A stretch of DNA of 55,593 nt from Chloroflexota bacterium (GCA_029265355.1 JAJUJL010000026.1:1-55593); one strand, 5' to 3'; counted from the stretch's first letter, positions 9,501 through 18,275 are shown. Numbers and translations: made by a program. The notes: generated by a model from the sequence alone, not told the origin.

Positions 9501-12500
9501 AACAAGCCGACCAGTTGCGGCGCGAATACGGCGACGACCCAGAGCGCCCGATCAACCTGAAGAACCTGGGTGAAGTGTTGATCGACATGGGAGACTACCT
9601 GAATGCGCGCTCGCGGCTGGAAACCAGCCTGGAGATCAGCCGCCGCCTGGGCCTGGAGATCGCCCAAACCTACGCCGAGTTGGGCCTGTGCCGGTTGGCC
9701 GTTGTGGAAGGCGACCTGGAGAACGCCCGCCAGCACCTGGCGCGGGTGCGCAATTTGATGCGCGATGTAGATGAACAAAATGACCGCACCGCTCACTACT
9801 ACCAGCTCCTGGCGCTGATCGAACTGCAGGAAGACCATCTCGACGCGGCCCGGTCGGCCATCGAGAGAGCGCTCGAGATTGCGCAACAGGGGGATATGCC
9901 CGCCAGGCAAATCGACTTGCTGCGCGTCAACGGCGCTCTGCACACGCGCCTGGGGTTGTTCGAGCAAGCCGAGGCTTTCCTGCGTCAATCGGCGCAGTTG
10001 GCTCAGCAAGCCAGCGATCGATTCAGCGAGGCCAAAGCCAGCTATGAATTGGGTCTGCTCTACCTGAAGTGGAGCGAGGCAGATCCCGATCGGCCTGCCC
10101 AACTGCGCCAGCAGGCAGAGCGCCAGGTGGATACGGCGCTGCGCATTTTCGAGGCGCTGGGGGCGAGGCACGATTTGAACCTGGCCAAGATTGCTCACGC
10201 CCAGATTGCATTCAAGGATGAGCCGGGCAGATTCAGCCAGCTTGTGGAAGAGCCAGACAGCCAGGCGATGGCGCTGCGGGCGCGCCTGAACCTGCCAGAT
10301 GGCGAATGGCACCAGGCGACGATCTTCTCGGCGCGCCTGATGCCGCGCCGGGGGGTGGATGAAGAGTACATCTTCGAGACGATCGCCTTTCTCATCCCCT
10401 CGCTGGCAGAGCTGATCAAGGAAAACGGCGGGCAGATCATCAACCACCAGGATGGCATCACCGCCATCTTCGGCGCGCCGACAGCCCACGAAGACGACCC
10501 GGAGCGCGCCATGGAAACGGTGATGCAACTGGTCAACTTTTACAACGAGCTGGACCAGCAAACCGAGCTGCCTCTTTCGCTGCACATCGGCGTCACCATG
10601 GGGAAGATCGTCGCTGGTCACATCAACACGGAACAAGGCGCAGAATTCATGGCCGCGGGCGAAGCGGTGACCCTGGCGCGAGCCGTGGCGGAGAGCTGTC
10701 CATCCGGCAAGGTGTGGGCGACCCAGGCAGTGCGAAACATCACCTCCTTCCGCTTCGAGTATGCGCCGGTGTCGCCGAGCCTGAGCGAGAAACTGGAAAA
10801 CGCCACCATCTTCCAACTGGAGGGATTGCGCGAACAAATCCTGCCGGTGCGCGGGTTGATTGGCCTGAAATCACCTTTCATTGGGCGCAACCGGGAACTG
10901 GAAGCCATGCAGCGCATGAGCCAGGTGCTGGAAACCGAGAGCGGCGGCATCATCTGGATCGAGGGAGAAGCCGGTATCGGGAAGAGCCGTTTAATGCGCG
11001 AATTCGCCAACCGGGTGCTCAAGAAAGGCGCCCTGGTGCTGCGCGGCACGTGCACCGCCCGGCGCTCGGAGTACGCCTTCTCGCTGTTCTCGGACCTGCT
11101 GCTGCAGGCTTTCGATGTCCAGCAAAACTATTCTTCCAGGCAGATCAGCGAACAGATCGATGCCAGGCTGCAGAGCTGGTCGCCGGAGCTGGCGGAAATT
11201 CGCCCCTATCTGCAACTGCTGATGGGTGTGCATCCCAGCGGCGTGCAGGGCGAGCGCATCATCTCGATGGAGCCGGAGCAGTTGCGCCGGCAGACTTTCG
11301 TCGCCATACACCGCCTGGTCAGCACGCTGGCGAGCCTCCAGCCGCTGGTGCTGATCCTGGATGATTTGCAGTGGATCGATTCGATTTCCGCCGATTTGCT
11401 GCTGTACCTCTCACACCTGGTGGTCTCGCAGCGCATCTTGTTCGTCTGCGCCCAGCGCCAGAAGGAGATCAGCCCGTTCGAACAGATCCTGGCGCGCACG
11501 CGCAGCATGCACCCTGAGAAGTACGTGCACCTGACCATCGAACCGCTCACCATTGCGGAATGCCGGCAACTGCTGGGAGAATTCCTGGCTTCCGCCGACC
11601 TGCCCGATTCGATTCTTTCGCTGATTGTGCAACAGAGCGGCGGCAACCCGTATTTCATCGAAGAGTTTGTGCGCCTGCTGGTGGAGAAGGATTACCTGCG
11701 CCTGGTGCGCGGTCGCCTGGTGGCCAATATCACCCTCAAGGCAGACACGCTGACGATCCCGGCCTCGTTGGAAAGCCTGATACGCGCCCGCGTGGATGCC
11801 CTGGAAACGCCGGCGCGGCAGCTCCTGCAGGTGGCGGCGGTGATTGGACACCGCTTCAACCGGACGCTGCTCAGCCGGGTGGCGGAGCGCGAGCAGATCG
11901 ACGTGATCCTGGCGGCGCTGCACACCCGCGGCATGCTCAACCCGACTGCGGAGGCTGAACATTGGGAATTCAGCCACCCGTTGATCGAGTTGATCGTGTA
12001 CAACACCGTGCTGATGGCGCAGCGCCAGATCCTGCACCAGCGCACCGCCGCCGCCCTGGAAGCCCAATGGCAGGGCAGCGAGGAGGAGCACGCTGAAGAC
12101 CTGGCCTACCATTACGGCAAAGCGGAGATGCACGCCAAGGCGCTGCACTATCTGATCCTGGCAGGCGAGCGCGCCGCCGCCCGGCACGCCAACGATGCGG
12201 CCGTTTCCTTCTACGAGCAGGCCGCCGACCTGCTCAGCGTGGTGCCGCAAGCTGGGGACGAGTCTCGCTGGCGCATTCTGAGCGGGATGGGCGAGGTGTA
12301 CCAGTTCATCGGCAACTATGACAAGTCGCTGGCGGTGCTGCAAAGCGGGTTGGACCTGGTGAACAGCGCCCACCTCTCGGCAGCGCAAAAGGCCGGCATT
12401 TTCCGCCGCATGGGCGACACCGCCCACAAGAAGGGCGACCAGGAACAGGCGATCGTTTACCTGCAGCAGGCTTTGAAGGTGGTCGGCGAGGCGCAGGATG

Positions 12501-13507
12501 CGATCTCCCAGGTGGAGACCGCTCGCATCTACGCCCGCCTGGGATGGTGCCTGTTCATGCTTTCGGAGTTGGAGAAAGCCAAGGAGGCGGTGATGCAGTC
12601 CATGCAGCACGCCGCCAAAGCCAACAATACCACCGCCCTGGCAATGGCAGAAAATTACCTGGGTGGAATCCTTTACCGCCAGGGAGACCTGGAGCAAGCC
12701 ATGCAGCACACCCGCACTGCGATGACCTACTGGCAGGAGCTGGGATATAGCTGGGGCGTGGCGGCTGCGCTGAGCAACCTGGGCATCCTGGAGATCACTT
12801 CGGGCAACTGGCAGGCAGCTCACAGCTCGATCAAGCGCAGCCTGGCTCTGCGCCAGGAAATGGGCGATGTGGACGGGGTGGCCATCACCAACCATAACCT
12901 GGGGCACCTGCTGCGAGACCAGGGCGATATGGAGCAGGCCGAGCTGCATTACCGCGATAGCCTGGCGGTCTCTCGTCCCTTCCAGATGAACTGGCACGCA
13001 GCCAATTCCTTCGTCGGACTGGCCCAGTCGCTGCTCTACCAGGGGCGCACCGATGAAGCCGAGGAAGCGCTGCACGAAGGGCATCGCCTGGCGCAGGAGA
13101 TCAACGCCCCGGATGTGATCGTGGAGGCGCTGTGCACCTCGGCGGAGATTCACCTGGAACGGGGGCAATTGACGGAAGCCGAGTCGCAAGCGCAAAGCGC
13201 CGAAAAACTGGCCACCCAAATCGGGATCAGCCCGCTGCAAGCCACCGCCTGCCGCCTGCAATCGGCCAGCCTGCAGCGCCAGGGACAGTTGCCGCGCGCC
13301 AGGCAGAAGCTGGAGGGCGCCTGGCGCGCCCTGGCGGGCAGCCCGGACATGCTGGAAGACGGCCGGCTGCATGTGCAAGCCATGCTGATTGCGCAAGCCT
13401 CCAACGAGCCGGAGCAAGCCGCCCGGCATCGCCAGGAAGCGGAGCGCATTTTCAACCAGCTTGGGGCGGCGCGTGACCTGAAGATCCTCTATTCCATTGC
13501 AAAATAA
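6596..13507 (+). CDS. Giant two-fold zinc-ribbon / pseudo-cyclase / AAA / TPR regulator
   Basis: The 2303-aa protein begins with two zinc ribbons (C4/C7/C18/C21 and C29/C32/C43/C46). Half one has a class III nucleotide-cyclase domain (about 98-275), an AAA/STAND ATPase with Walker A GEAGIGKS (about 330) and Walker B LVLVFDDLHWVD (about 458), and TPRs (about 740-1200). Half two repeats this: cyclase fold (about 1236-1380), ATPase with GEAGIGKS (about 1456) and LVLILDDLQWID (about 1585), TPRs (about 1865-2295). Both cyclase folds lack catalytic residues. The first metal Asp is Ala in VTILFIAIADF and Arg in ATIFSARL; the second Asp is Asn in TGNGLMALFG but kept in HQDGITAIFG; the Asn/Arg transition-state pair is lost in both. 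Both ATPase motifs are intact. It is therefore likely a signalling scaffold rather than an active cyclase (inference). A terminator follows. Confidence 0.92.
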   Translation: MNNCPHCGFQNPEGIHICLRCASELKRTCPNCGTEAPFNNRFCGQCGARLQPEAVQPQAIAPAPAANNQQERMLKNLRAAIPASLAEKFTQASKELYGQRREVTILFIAIADFAALSQRLDSETVYLAVDEIVHMLAGVIYKYEGTIDKYTGNGLMALFGIPLNHENDPERAVRAALEARYSLQQMSERLRQRYQHDFGLQIGIHTGSVIAGYLNDQQHMEYTVIGDTVQLASQLQKQAPAGGIWVSFSTYQRTRPIIDYENLPALRQEGMTEAAKVYQPLGLRNKPGQVRGLPGLQAPMIGRSQQLKALIEVFKECLSLNTSQIVLCSGEAGIGKSRLVAEFREELASYPAKMVTGTCASYMRITPYRVVADVLRNMLSISELDEGADQRRALLQRLEQLGLERNDILPFLMHVLGILHTDPMMEVRVKLLEPSMLRRQIHFALRMFFITEARRSPLVLVFDDLHWVDQASGQFLEYLCQSLEDFPLMLVMVARDFSKYSLAQAIQAAAEKHLRRPHRVQLEPLPKPDAHLLVDLLVQENTQAARELKAIIARRAGGNPYYTEEMVRVLIDHGGMVFRDGYWQVAENAANLIKEVPGTLGDIILARFDHLPEQLKHVLLRASVLGETFSFKLLQALEGGANLNLPASLANLVERDFLVPIQLGVEDGYMFKHPLLQETIYKTLLKRDLRKLHTQVAQAIESGEYWLPGERNQVLAYHLSEGSQPARAIPYLLVSAEMAYQHFANDTVIQLYRRVLDLMKTAQDAHGSQKQRAQVGLAQALKFTGELEEAANLLQEMVDSIPVGADELQKTDSELFQIYIEALRELADIRAREGEQEYAIRLLKQGMAMLGESGRKDHPIIWRRLADRLAWVYFRQRNLDEAYNLVDLALLETQTWEAQDPITIASLYNTIGGIYWMRSRYAEAIESVENSLEIYKNLHYHWGMANTLTNLGVLHYSTEKWSQAVEYLEQADQLRREYGDDPERPINLKNLGEVLIDMGDYLNARSRLETSLEISRRLGLEIAQTYAELGLCRLAVVEGDLENARQHLARVRNLMRDVDEQNDRTAHYYQLLALIELQEDHLDAARSAIERALEIAQQGDMPARQIDLLRVNGALHTRLGLFEQAEAFLRQSAQLAQQASDRFSEAKASYELGLLYLKWSEADPDRPAQLRQQAERQVDTALRIFEALGARHDLNLAKIAHAQIAFKDEPGRFSQLVEEPDSQAMALRARLNLPDGEWHQATIFSARLMPRRGVDEEYIFETIAFLIPSLAELIKENGGQIINHQDGITAIFGAPTAHEDDPERAMETVMQLVNFYNELDQQTELPLSLHIGVTMGKIVAGHINTEQGAEFMAAGEAVTLARAVAESCPSGKVWATQAVRNITSFRFEYAPVSPSLSEKLENATIFQLEGLREQILPVRGLIGLKSPFIGRNRELEAMQRMSQVLETESGGIIWIEGEAGIGKSRLMREFANRVLKKGALVLRGTCTARRSEYAFSLFSDLLLQAFDVQQNYSSRQISEQIDARLQSWSPELAEIRPYLQLLMGVHPSGVQGERIISMEPEQLRRQTFVAIHRLVSTLASLQPLVLILDDLQWIDSISADLLLYLSHLVVSQRILFVCAQRQKEISPFEQILARTRSMHPEKYVHLTIEPLTIAECRQLLGEFLASADLPDSILSLIVQQSGGNPYFIEEFVRLLVEKDYLRLVRGRLVANITLKADTLTIPASLESLIRARVDALETPARQLLQVAAVIGHRFNRTLLSRVAEREQIDVILAALHTRGMLNPTAEAEHWEFSHPLIELIVYNTVLMAQRQILHQRTAAALEAQWQGSEEEHAEDLAYHYGKAEMHAKALHYLILAGERAAARHANDAAVSFYEQAADLLSVVPQAGDESRWRILSGMGEVYQFIGNYDKSLAVLQSGLDLVNSAHLSAAQKAGIFRRMGDTAHKKGDQEQAIVYLQQALKVVGEAQDAISQVETARIYARLGWCLFMLSELEKAKEAVMQSMQHAAKANNTTALAMAENYLGGILYRQGDLEQAMQHTRTAMTYWQELGYSWGVAAALSNLGILEITSGNWQAAHSSIKRSLALRQEMGDVDGVAITNHNLGHLLRDQGDMEQAELHYRDSLAVSRPFQMNWHAANSFVGLAQSLLYQGRTDEAEEALHEGHRLAQEINAPDVIVEALCTSAEIHLERGQLTEAESQAQSAEKLATQIGISPLQATACRLQSASLQRQGQLPRARQKLEGAWRALAGSPDMLEDGRLHVQAMLIAQASNEPEQAARHRQEAERIFNQLGAARDLKILYSIAK

Positions 13508-13518
13508 GTTCCACTGCA

Positions 13519-13580
13519 AGGCCGCCGTCACGGGAATGCGCCGCTGGAAGCGGGTTGGTGGACGGCAACGGCCTCTTTTT
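13519..13580 (+). terminator. Likely terminator after the giant gene
   Basis: AGGCCGCCGTC (13519-13529) can pair, with a small bulge, with GACGGCAACGGCCT (13561-13574). A smaller hairpin lies inside, and TCTTTTT follows. It starts 12 bases after the stop codon. Confidence 0.55.
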
Positions 13581-13808
13581 ACGCGCAATTAACACCCGCC
13601 TAACAATCTTGATAGGTTGTTTTACAGACAAAGTATTGCAATTGTGTTAATCTTTAAGCAACGAAACACCAATCAACCAAAGGCAGGCAAGCAGAGCCCG
13701 CCACAAAGGAGTGGATTTATCGAAAGACGAGTGATGCAGTAAGGCCAAGATGCAAGCGGTAACGGTATCATGTTGACCAACCATAATAATCTCCGAAGGG
13801 GAGGGATC

Positions 13809-14063
13809 ATGAAGAAAATACACAGAATGATGATCATACTTGTGGTGCTGGTGATGCTGGGGGTGCTGATCGCCCCGCTGGCCTCCCCCCGCCTCCACCA
13901 ATTTGCAGGTGTGGGAGACCTGATCTGGTCGGGCGGGCTGCTCTGGTCGGGTGGGCTGCTCTGGTCGGGCGGGCTGCTCTGGTCCGGTGGATTGCTCTGG
14001 TCGGGCGGGCTGCTCTGGTCCGGTGGGTTGCTCTGGTCGGGTGGGCTGCTCTGGTCGGGATAG
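13809..14063 (+). CDS. Secreted LLWSGG hexapeptide-repeat protein
   Basis: The 84-aa protein has a basic start (MKKIHR), a hydrophobic helix (about 8-25, APLAS at its end) and a short linker. It then has eight consecutive hexapeptides, LIWSGG, six LLWSGG and LLWSG, running to the stop (residues 38-84). The start at 13809 is chosen because GGGGAGG precedes it at ideal spacing and gives a signal-peptide-like N terminus. Serine, glycine and leucine codons vary between units (TCG/TCC, GGC/GGT, CTG/TTG), while only one residue varies, so the peptide sequence appears to be under selection. Trp-Ser-Gly repeats suggest a self-assembling or envelope-associated peptide, but I do not recognise the family. 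An HD-GYP gene follows after 42 bases. Confidence 0.75.
   Translation: MKKIHRMMIILVVLVMLGVLIAPLASPRLHQFAGVGDLIWSGGLLWSGGLLWSGGLLWSGGLLWSGGLLWSGGLLWSGGLLWSG
13920..14060 (+). repeat. 18-bp tandem repeat coding for LLWSGG
   Basis: Eight near-identical 18-bp units of the form CTGCTCTGGTCGGGTGGG are joined head to tail in frame. The differences between units are synonymous except for ATC (Ile) in the first. The 18-bp length keeps the reading frame if copy number changes. Confidence 0.95.
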
Positions 14064-14105
14064 CGGCGCACGCCGCCCCCGGCTTCTTGACACCCGTCCG
14101 ATCCA

Positions 14106-15800
14106 GTGAAAGCTATGGATCATTTCGATAAGCCGCACGCAGACAGGCGTGCCTCACGAAGCGAAGAAGCGACGCAACACCAGGCGGCGCTTCTTCGCGC
14201 TGGCGAGCAGGCGGTATTGACGGAGACGCCAGAGCGGGAGCGGCTGCTGGCGATCATGTCGCGCGCTAACCAGGCTGCCGCATACCCGGACAGCCAGCAA
14301 TTGGTGGAGCGCATGATCGACCTGTTGATCGAAATCACCCAGGCAGAGTGCGCCAACTTCTATTTGCTGGACGCCCAAAGCGACGAACTCGTCCTGCAGA
14401 TGGTGCGGGGCGATGAGCAGAGCCAGTACCTGCTGGGCCTGCGCTTCAACCGCCAGCACGGTTTACCCGGAATCACGATCCACGGAACGCAGCCGGTGGT
14501 GATCGGCGATTTGGACGCCGATCCACACTGGCTGCGCTCGTTGGACCCAGCCAACGCGGCGCGCAAACGCAACGTGATCAATTTGCCTTTGCTCGCCCGG
14601 GGGCGCACACTGGGCGTGGTGCAGATCTTCAATTACCAGCAGGCAGACCTGGACCTCTTGCAGATGCTGAGCGAACGCCTGTCCAGCGAGCTGCTCCAGC
14701 GCATGGAGCTGGAGAACATGGCGCGATCGAGGCTGCGCCTGGAGCAGCTCATCGATGTGCTGGGGCAGGTAGCAGGCACCTTGGACCGCAACCGGCTGCT
14801 GCGCCTGGTCACCGAAAACGTCGCCCACCTGGTGAACGCTGAGCGCAGCTCGATCTTCCTGGTGGATCCTCAGACGGATGAGATGATTTTCCAGGTGGCT
14901 TACCAGGCGCCAGAAACGCAGGCGCCCACCACGATCGGTGGGACAATTGGCAGCGGATCAGGGATGGGTCAGCCAACGGCGCAAAGCGGTGAGCACAACG
15001 AAAAAGCCTTCTCGTATTACAACCGCTCGGCGATCACGGTGCCCTTGCAGCGCATCATGCTGGCTGACAGCCAGGGCGAGCAGCAGGAGAAAGCGATCGG
15101 CGGGCTGATGGCGCTCACCCCGCGGCACGCCGCCTTCCAACCGGAAGACGCTCACTTGATGCACATCCTGGCGAACCAGACCAGCACCTTTCTGCAGGTG
15201 GCAGATATGTACGAAAGCGCTGGCGAGCTCTTCCTGGACGCCATCCGGGCGCTGACGGCTGCCATTGACGCCAAGGATCCCTACACGCAGGGACACTCGC
15301 AGCGGGTTTCCGATTACGCTGTGCTGCTCGCCCGCGACCTGGGACTGGATGAAGACCTGGTCAACAATGTGCGCATCGCCAGCCTGCTGCACGATGTGGG
15401 TAAAATTGGCATCCCAGACGCCATACTGCTCAAGAAGGGCAGCCTGACCGAGCACGAGTACGAGGTCATCAAACGCCACGCCATCACGGGCGTCACCATT
15501 CTCAGCCAGGTGCGCCTGCTGGCGCCGGTGCTGCCGGGCATCGCTGAGCACCACGAGCGCCTGGATGGTTCGGGTTACCCGGGAGGGAAAATCGGGACGC
15601 AAATCTCGCTGATGGGGCGCATCGTTGCGGTGGCGGATGTGTTCGACGCCATGACCAGCTTTCGCCCATACCGCCCGGCATTGAGCGCGGCGGAGGTGCT
15701 GGCTTACCTGGAGAATCACAGCGGCAGGCTGTTCGATGCTGACTGTGTGCAAGCGCTGCGAAACGTGCTGCGGCGGGCCAATCCGTTGGCAAGCCCCTGA
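14106..15800 (+). CDS. GAF-GAF-HD-GYP cyclic di-GMP phosphodiesterase
   Basis: The 564-aa cytoplasmic protein has two GAF-like sensor domains (about 60-205 and 215-365) and a C-terminal HD-GYP domain (about 375-550). Diagnostic motifs are intact: YTQGHSQRVSDYA, LLHDVGKIGIPD and the HHERLDGSGYPGG signature. HD-GYP enzymes hydrolyse c-di-GMP to pGpG or GMP. The GTG at 14106 or the ATG at 14115 could be the start. It lies just after the LLWSGG-repeat gene, so co-regulation with an envelope component is possible. A GGDEF cyclase with the opposite activity is encoded at 39234. Confidence 0.93.
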   Translation: MKAMDHFDKPHADRRASRSEEATQHQAALLRAGEQAVLTETPERERLLAIMSRANQAAAYPDSQQLVERMIDLLIEITQAECANFYLLDAQSDELVLQMVRGDEQSQYLLGLRFNRQHGLPGITIHGTQPVVIGDLDADPHWLRSLDPANAARKRNVINLPLLARGRTLGVVQIFNYQQADLDLLQMLSERLSSELLQRMELENMARSRLRLEQLIDVLGQVAGTLDRNRLLRLVTENVAHLVNAERSSIFLVDPQTDEMIFQVAYQAPETQAPTTIGGTIGSGSGMGQPTAQSGEHNEKAFSYYNRSAITVPLQRIMLADSQGEQQEKAIGGLMALTPRHAAFQPEDAHLMHILANQTSTFLQVADMYESAGELFLDAIRALTAAIDAKDPYTQGHSQRVSDYAVLLARDLGLDEDLVNNVRIASLLHDVGKIGIPDAILLKKGSLTEHEYEVIKRHAITGVTILSQVRLLAPVLPGIAEHHERLDGSGYPGGKIGTQISLMGRIVAVADVFDAMTSFRPYRPALSAAEVLAYLENHSGRLFDADCVQALRNVLRRANPLASP

Positions 15801-15884
15801 TCGAAGGATGCGCCGGGCGGATAAGGCCCGGTGCGATTGACAGAACAACTGCCCTGGGGTGCGGATAGGAAAGGATTCGATGTC

Positions 15885-17024
15885 ATGATCTCTCAAGGAA
15901 GAGGGCGGAGGGCGCTCGATCTGGTGTGGATCGCCTGCCTGTGCGCAGGCTTTTTCGGTTTGGGCTGGCTGGTCAACGATCGCCTGGGCAATGTGAGCGA
16001 ACAGTTGATCGTCTCCGCCCACCAGAAGATCCGCAGCGAATCGTACTTCAACCAGGCGAGCGCCCAGGAGCTGGCCAACGCCGCGGTGCGCGGCATGCTG
16101 GCGGAGATCAACGACCCCTACGCTGAGCTGATCGAGCCCGAAGCCGCCCAGGACTTGCTGGACACCTTCGCCGGGAAAACCGGCGTGGTGGGGCTGTACG
16201 CCGAGAACCGAGATGGGCAGGTGGTGATCGGCATCGTCTTCCCAGAGAGCGCCGCGGAAAAGGCCGGTCTGCGAGCCGGCGACGTGATCCTGTCCATAGA
16301 CGGGGTGAAGCTGGATAACGAAACCGACTCATCCGAAACCGGCCTGCTGATCCGCGGCGCGCCGGGCACAAGCGTGCGGCTCGAGATTATGCGCCAGGGG
16401 CAAACCCAGGTGGTGGAGGTCATCCGCCAGGAGCGGCAGTTCGTGGCGTCGCGCATGCTGCCGGGGAAGGTGGCGTATCTCAGCCTGAACGCCTTCAACA
16501 AGACCGCCAGCGCGCATCTGAAGCTGGCGCTGGAAGAGCTGCTGGCGCAGGAGCCGGCCGGGCTGATCTGGGACCTGCGCGAGAACGAGGGCGGCGACAT
16601 GCAGGCGGCGCAGGAGATGTTGAGCTATTTCATTGACGATGGCCTGCTGTTCACCGCCGAGCTGACCGGCGGGCGCCGGGTTCCCTTCCACGCCAGGGGC
16701 GCGGCCATTGCCCCTGATCTGCCCCTGGTGGTGCTGATGGATCACAGCACTTATTCCGCCGGCGAGACCGCCGCGGCGGCCATCGCCGAGCTGGGACGGG
16801 GTGTGACGGTGGGCAGCGCCACCTATGGCAAAGGCTTAATCCAGGCGACCATGCCCTTGAAGAGCGGCGCGCTGCTGCAAATGACCATTGCCCGCTGGCT
16901 TTCGCCCAAGGGCGAGTGGTTCCAGGAGCGCGGCGTGCCGCCGCAGGTGGAAGTGTTGGACGACCCGCAGACCGAGGCGGACGAGGTGCTGGAGAAGGGC
17001 ATCCAGGTGCTCTTGGGGGAATAG
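15885..17024 (+). CDS. C-terminal processing peptidase, S41A/CtpA family
   Basis: The 379-aa protein has an N-terminal membrane anchor or signal (VWIACLCAGFFGLGWLV), a PDZ domain (about 95-190, with GIVFPESAAEKAGLRAGDVI) and the S41 protease domain. The catalytic serine is in DHSTYSAGETAAAAI and the catalytic lysine in TVGSATYGKGLIQ. Such proteases cleave C-terminal tails of extracytoplasmic proteins or process signalling proteins. The ATG at 15885 is preferred over the GTG at 15831 because AAAGGA precedes it and it gives a tidy signal anchor. It is on the same strand as the HD-GYP gene, 84 bases downstream. Confidence 0.92.
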   Translation: MISQGRGRRALDLVWIACLCAGFFGLGWLVNDRLGNVSEQLIVSAHQKIRSESYFNQASAQELANAAVRGMLAEINDPYAELIEPEAAQDLLDTFAGKTGVVGLYAENRDGQVVIGIVFPESAAEKAGLRAGDVILSIDGVKLDNETDSSETGLLIRGAPGTSVRLEIMRQGQTQVVEVIRQERQFVASRMLPGKVAYLSLNAFNKTASAHLKLALEELLAQEPAGLIWDLRENEGGDMQAAQEMLSYFIDDGLLFTAELTGGRRVPFHARGAAIAPDLPLVVLMDHSTYSAGETAAAAIAELGRGVTVGSATYGKGLIQATMPLKSGALLQMTIARWLSPKGEWFQERGVPPQVEVLDDPQTEADEVLEKGIQVLLGE

Positions 17025-17129
17025 AGATCAAAACACAAAGCGCACCAGGCAGGCGCTGAGCTCACATCGGTATCCCACAAAACTACCTTTGTGTTTTTTG
17101 CGTTTAGCTTTGTGCGCTGTGCGTTTCGA

Positions 17130-18275
17130 TTAAGTCTTTTTCAAGAGCTCGGCTTCGCGTGCCTGGCGCGCTGCCAGGTGGGCTTCCATGGCAGCTTCAC
17201 CCGCTGCCAGGATGGGCGCCATGCGCTCGGGAGTGAGATCGAACTCGAGTATGCCATAGCCGCCAGCCGGCAGCCGGCACACCAGGTGCTGGTGTGCGTC
17301 CATCACTTCCTTGTCGTGACCGCTCAAGAGCGTGTCTGCCAGGCCGGAGAGGCGCGCCATCATCTCCGCAATCAAATCGGAGCGCTCCAAAAAGCCGGGA
17401 GCGGGCGAATCGGCTTGCTGGGTACCCTCCGCTCCCGGGACAGGCATGCCATCATCCAGCAGCATGCCGATGACCTGGTCATCATCGGGATTCTTGCCCA
17501 TGATTTTTTCGACGATTTCATCCTGCAGCACGAACAGGCGGATGGGGAAATTGGACAGCAAACCGCCATCCACGATCTTGTGCCCGGTGATATCCCGACC
17601 CTGGTAGGCGCCCCACTCGGACTGCCAGATCACCTCCTGCCAGACCAACGGGCAGCTCATCGACATGCGCACCGCCCAGGCGGTGGGACAATCCGGCGCA
17701 GTGCGGGCGTTGAGCACCAGCATGGTGCGGTTGGTGATGTCGGTCGCCACCACCGACAGGTCGCGGCCGGTGTACTGGGCGAATTCGCGCAAGGTGGATT
17801 CCCCCAGGTCCTTGGAGCAGATTTCCAGCTTTTCTTTGAGGTAATTGAGCAGGTTATTGCCCGAATACCAGCCGCCCCAGGCAAACAGGGAGACCAGGTG
17901 ACGCGCCAGGTTGGCCTTCACCAGGCCTTCGACCATGTTATCCACCAGGGGTTCGATGATATTGGGCACAGCAGGGTTATCCAGCTCGGTGCGCAGCCAA
18001 TAGACCAGGCTTTGATGCAGGTCGGCGTCTTCTGGGATGCGCGGCACTTCCAGGAAGCTGGCAAAGCGCGACTTGCCGTCTGGCATGCGCTCATTGATGG
18101 CTTGCATGCACTCCTCGGCGTTGTAGCCGGCTGCGACCAGCAATGCCACGATCGAGCCTGCCGAGGTGCCGATCACCCGGCGAGGCCTGTGCCCCTGGCG
18201 CTCAAACGCCTGCAGCGCGCCGACAAATGCCAGGCCTTTAGCGCCGCCGCCTTCAAAAACCAGATCAAAATCCAT
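17130..18275 (-). CDS. Patatin-like phospholipase
   Basis: The 381-aa protein has the full patatin signature: oxyanion-hole GGGAKG near residue 9, nucleophile elbow GTSAG near residue 36, and the catalytic Asp in VDGGLLSNFPIR near residue 235. These enzymes hydrolyse acyl chains from phospholipids using a Ser-Asp dyad. No signal peptide is visible, so it should be cytoplasmic or membrane-peripheral. AGCAGGGA precedes the ATG. It is convergent with the CtpA gene; the 105 bases between them contain GTGTTTTTTGCG and an imperfect repeat of a CACAAAGCGCAC element that may act as a shared terminator. Confidence 0.93.
   Translation of the reverse strand: MDFDLVFEGGGAKGLAFVGALQAFERQGHRPRRVIGTSAGSIVALLVAAGYNAEECMQAINERMPDGKSRFASFLEVPRIPEDADLHQSLVYWLRTELDNPAVPNIIEPLVDNMVEGLVKANLARHLVSLFAWGGWYSGNNLLNYLKEKLEICSKDLGESTLREFAQYTGRDLSVVATDITNRTMLVLNARTAPDCPTAWAVRMSMSCPLVWQEVIWQSEWGAYQGRDITGHKIVDGGLLSNFPIRLFVLQDEIVEKIMGKNPDDDQVIGMLLDDGMPVPGAEGTQQADSPAPGFLERSDLIAEMMARLSGLADTLLSGHDKEVMDAHQHLVCRLPAGGYGILEFDLTPERMAPILAAGEAAMEAHLAARQAREAELLKKT

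Noticed and set aside
7745-10837. 1030-aa open frame on the minus strand inside the giant gene, and similar long antisense frames at 11411-13588, 44661-46580, 2069-3487 and 24428-26218
   Set aside because: They mirror well-supported genes with clear domains on the other strand. Their translations are rich in His, Gln, Arg and Ala without motifs, as expected from high-GC antisense frames.
6596-13507. Calling the giant protein an active adenylate/guanylate cyclase
   Set aside because: Both cyclase folds lack catalytic metal-binding and transition-state residues.
13920-14060. Possible CRISPR or minisatellite artefact at the 18-bp repeats
   Set aside because: No spacers; the units are in frame, preceded by a signal peptide and a good ribosome site, and differ at silent positions.
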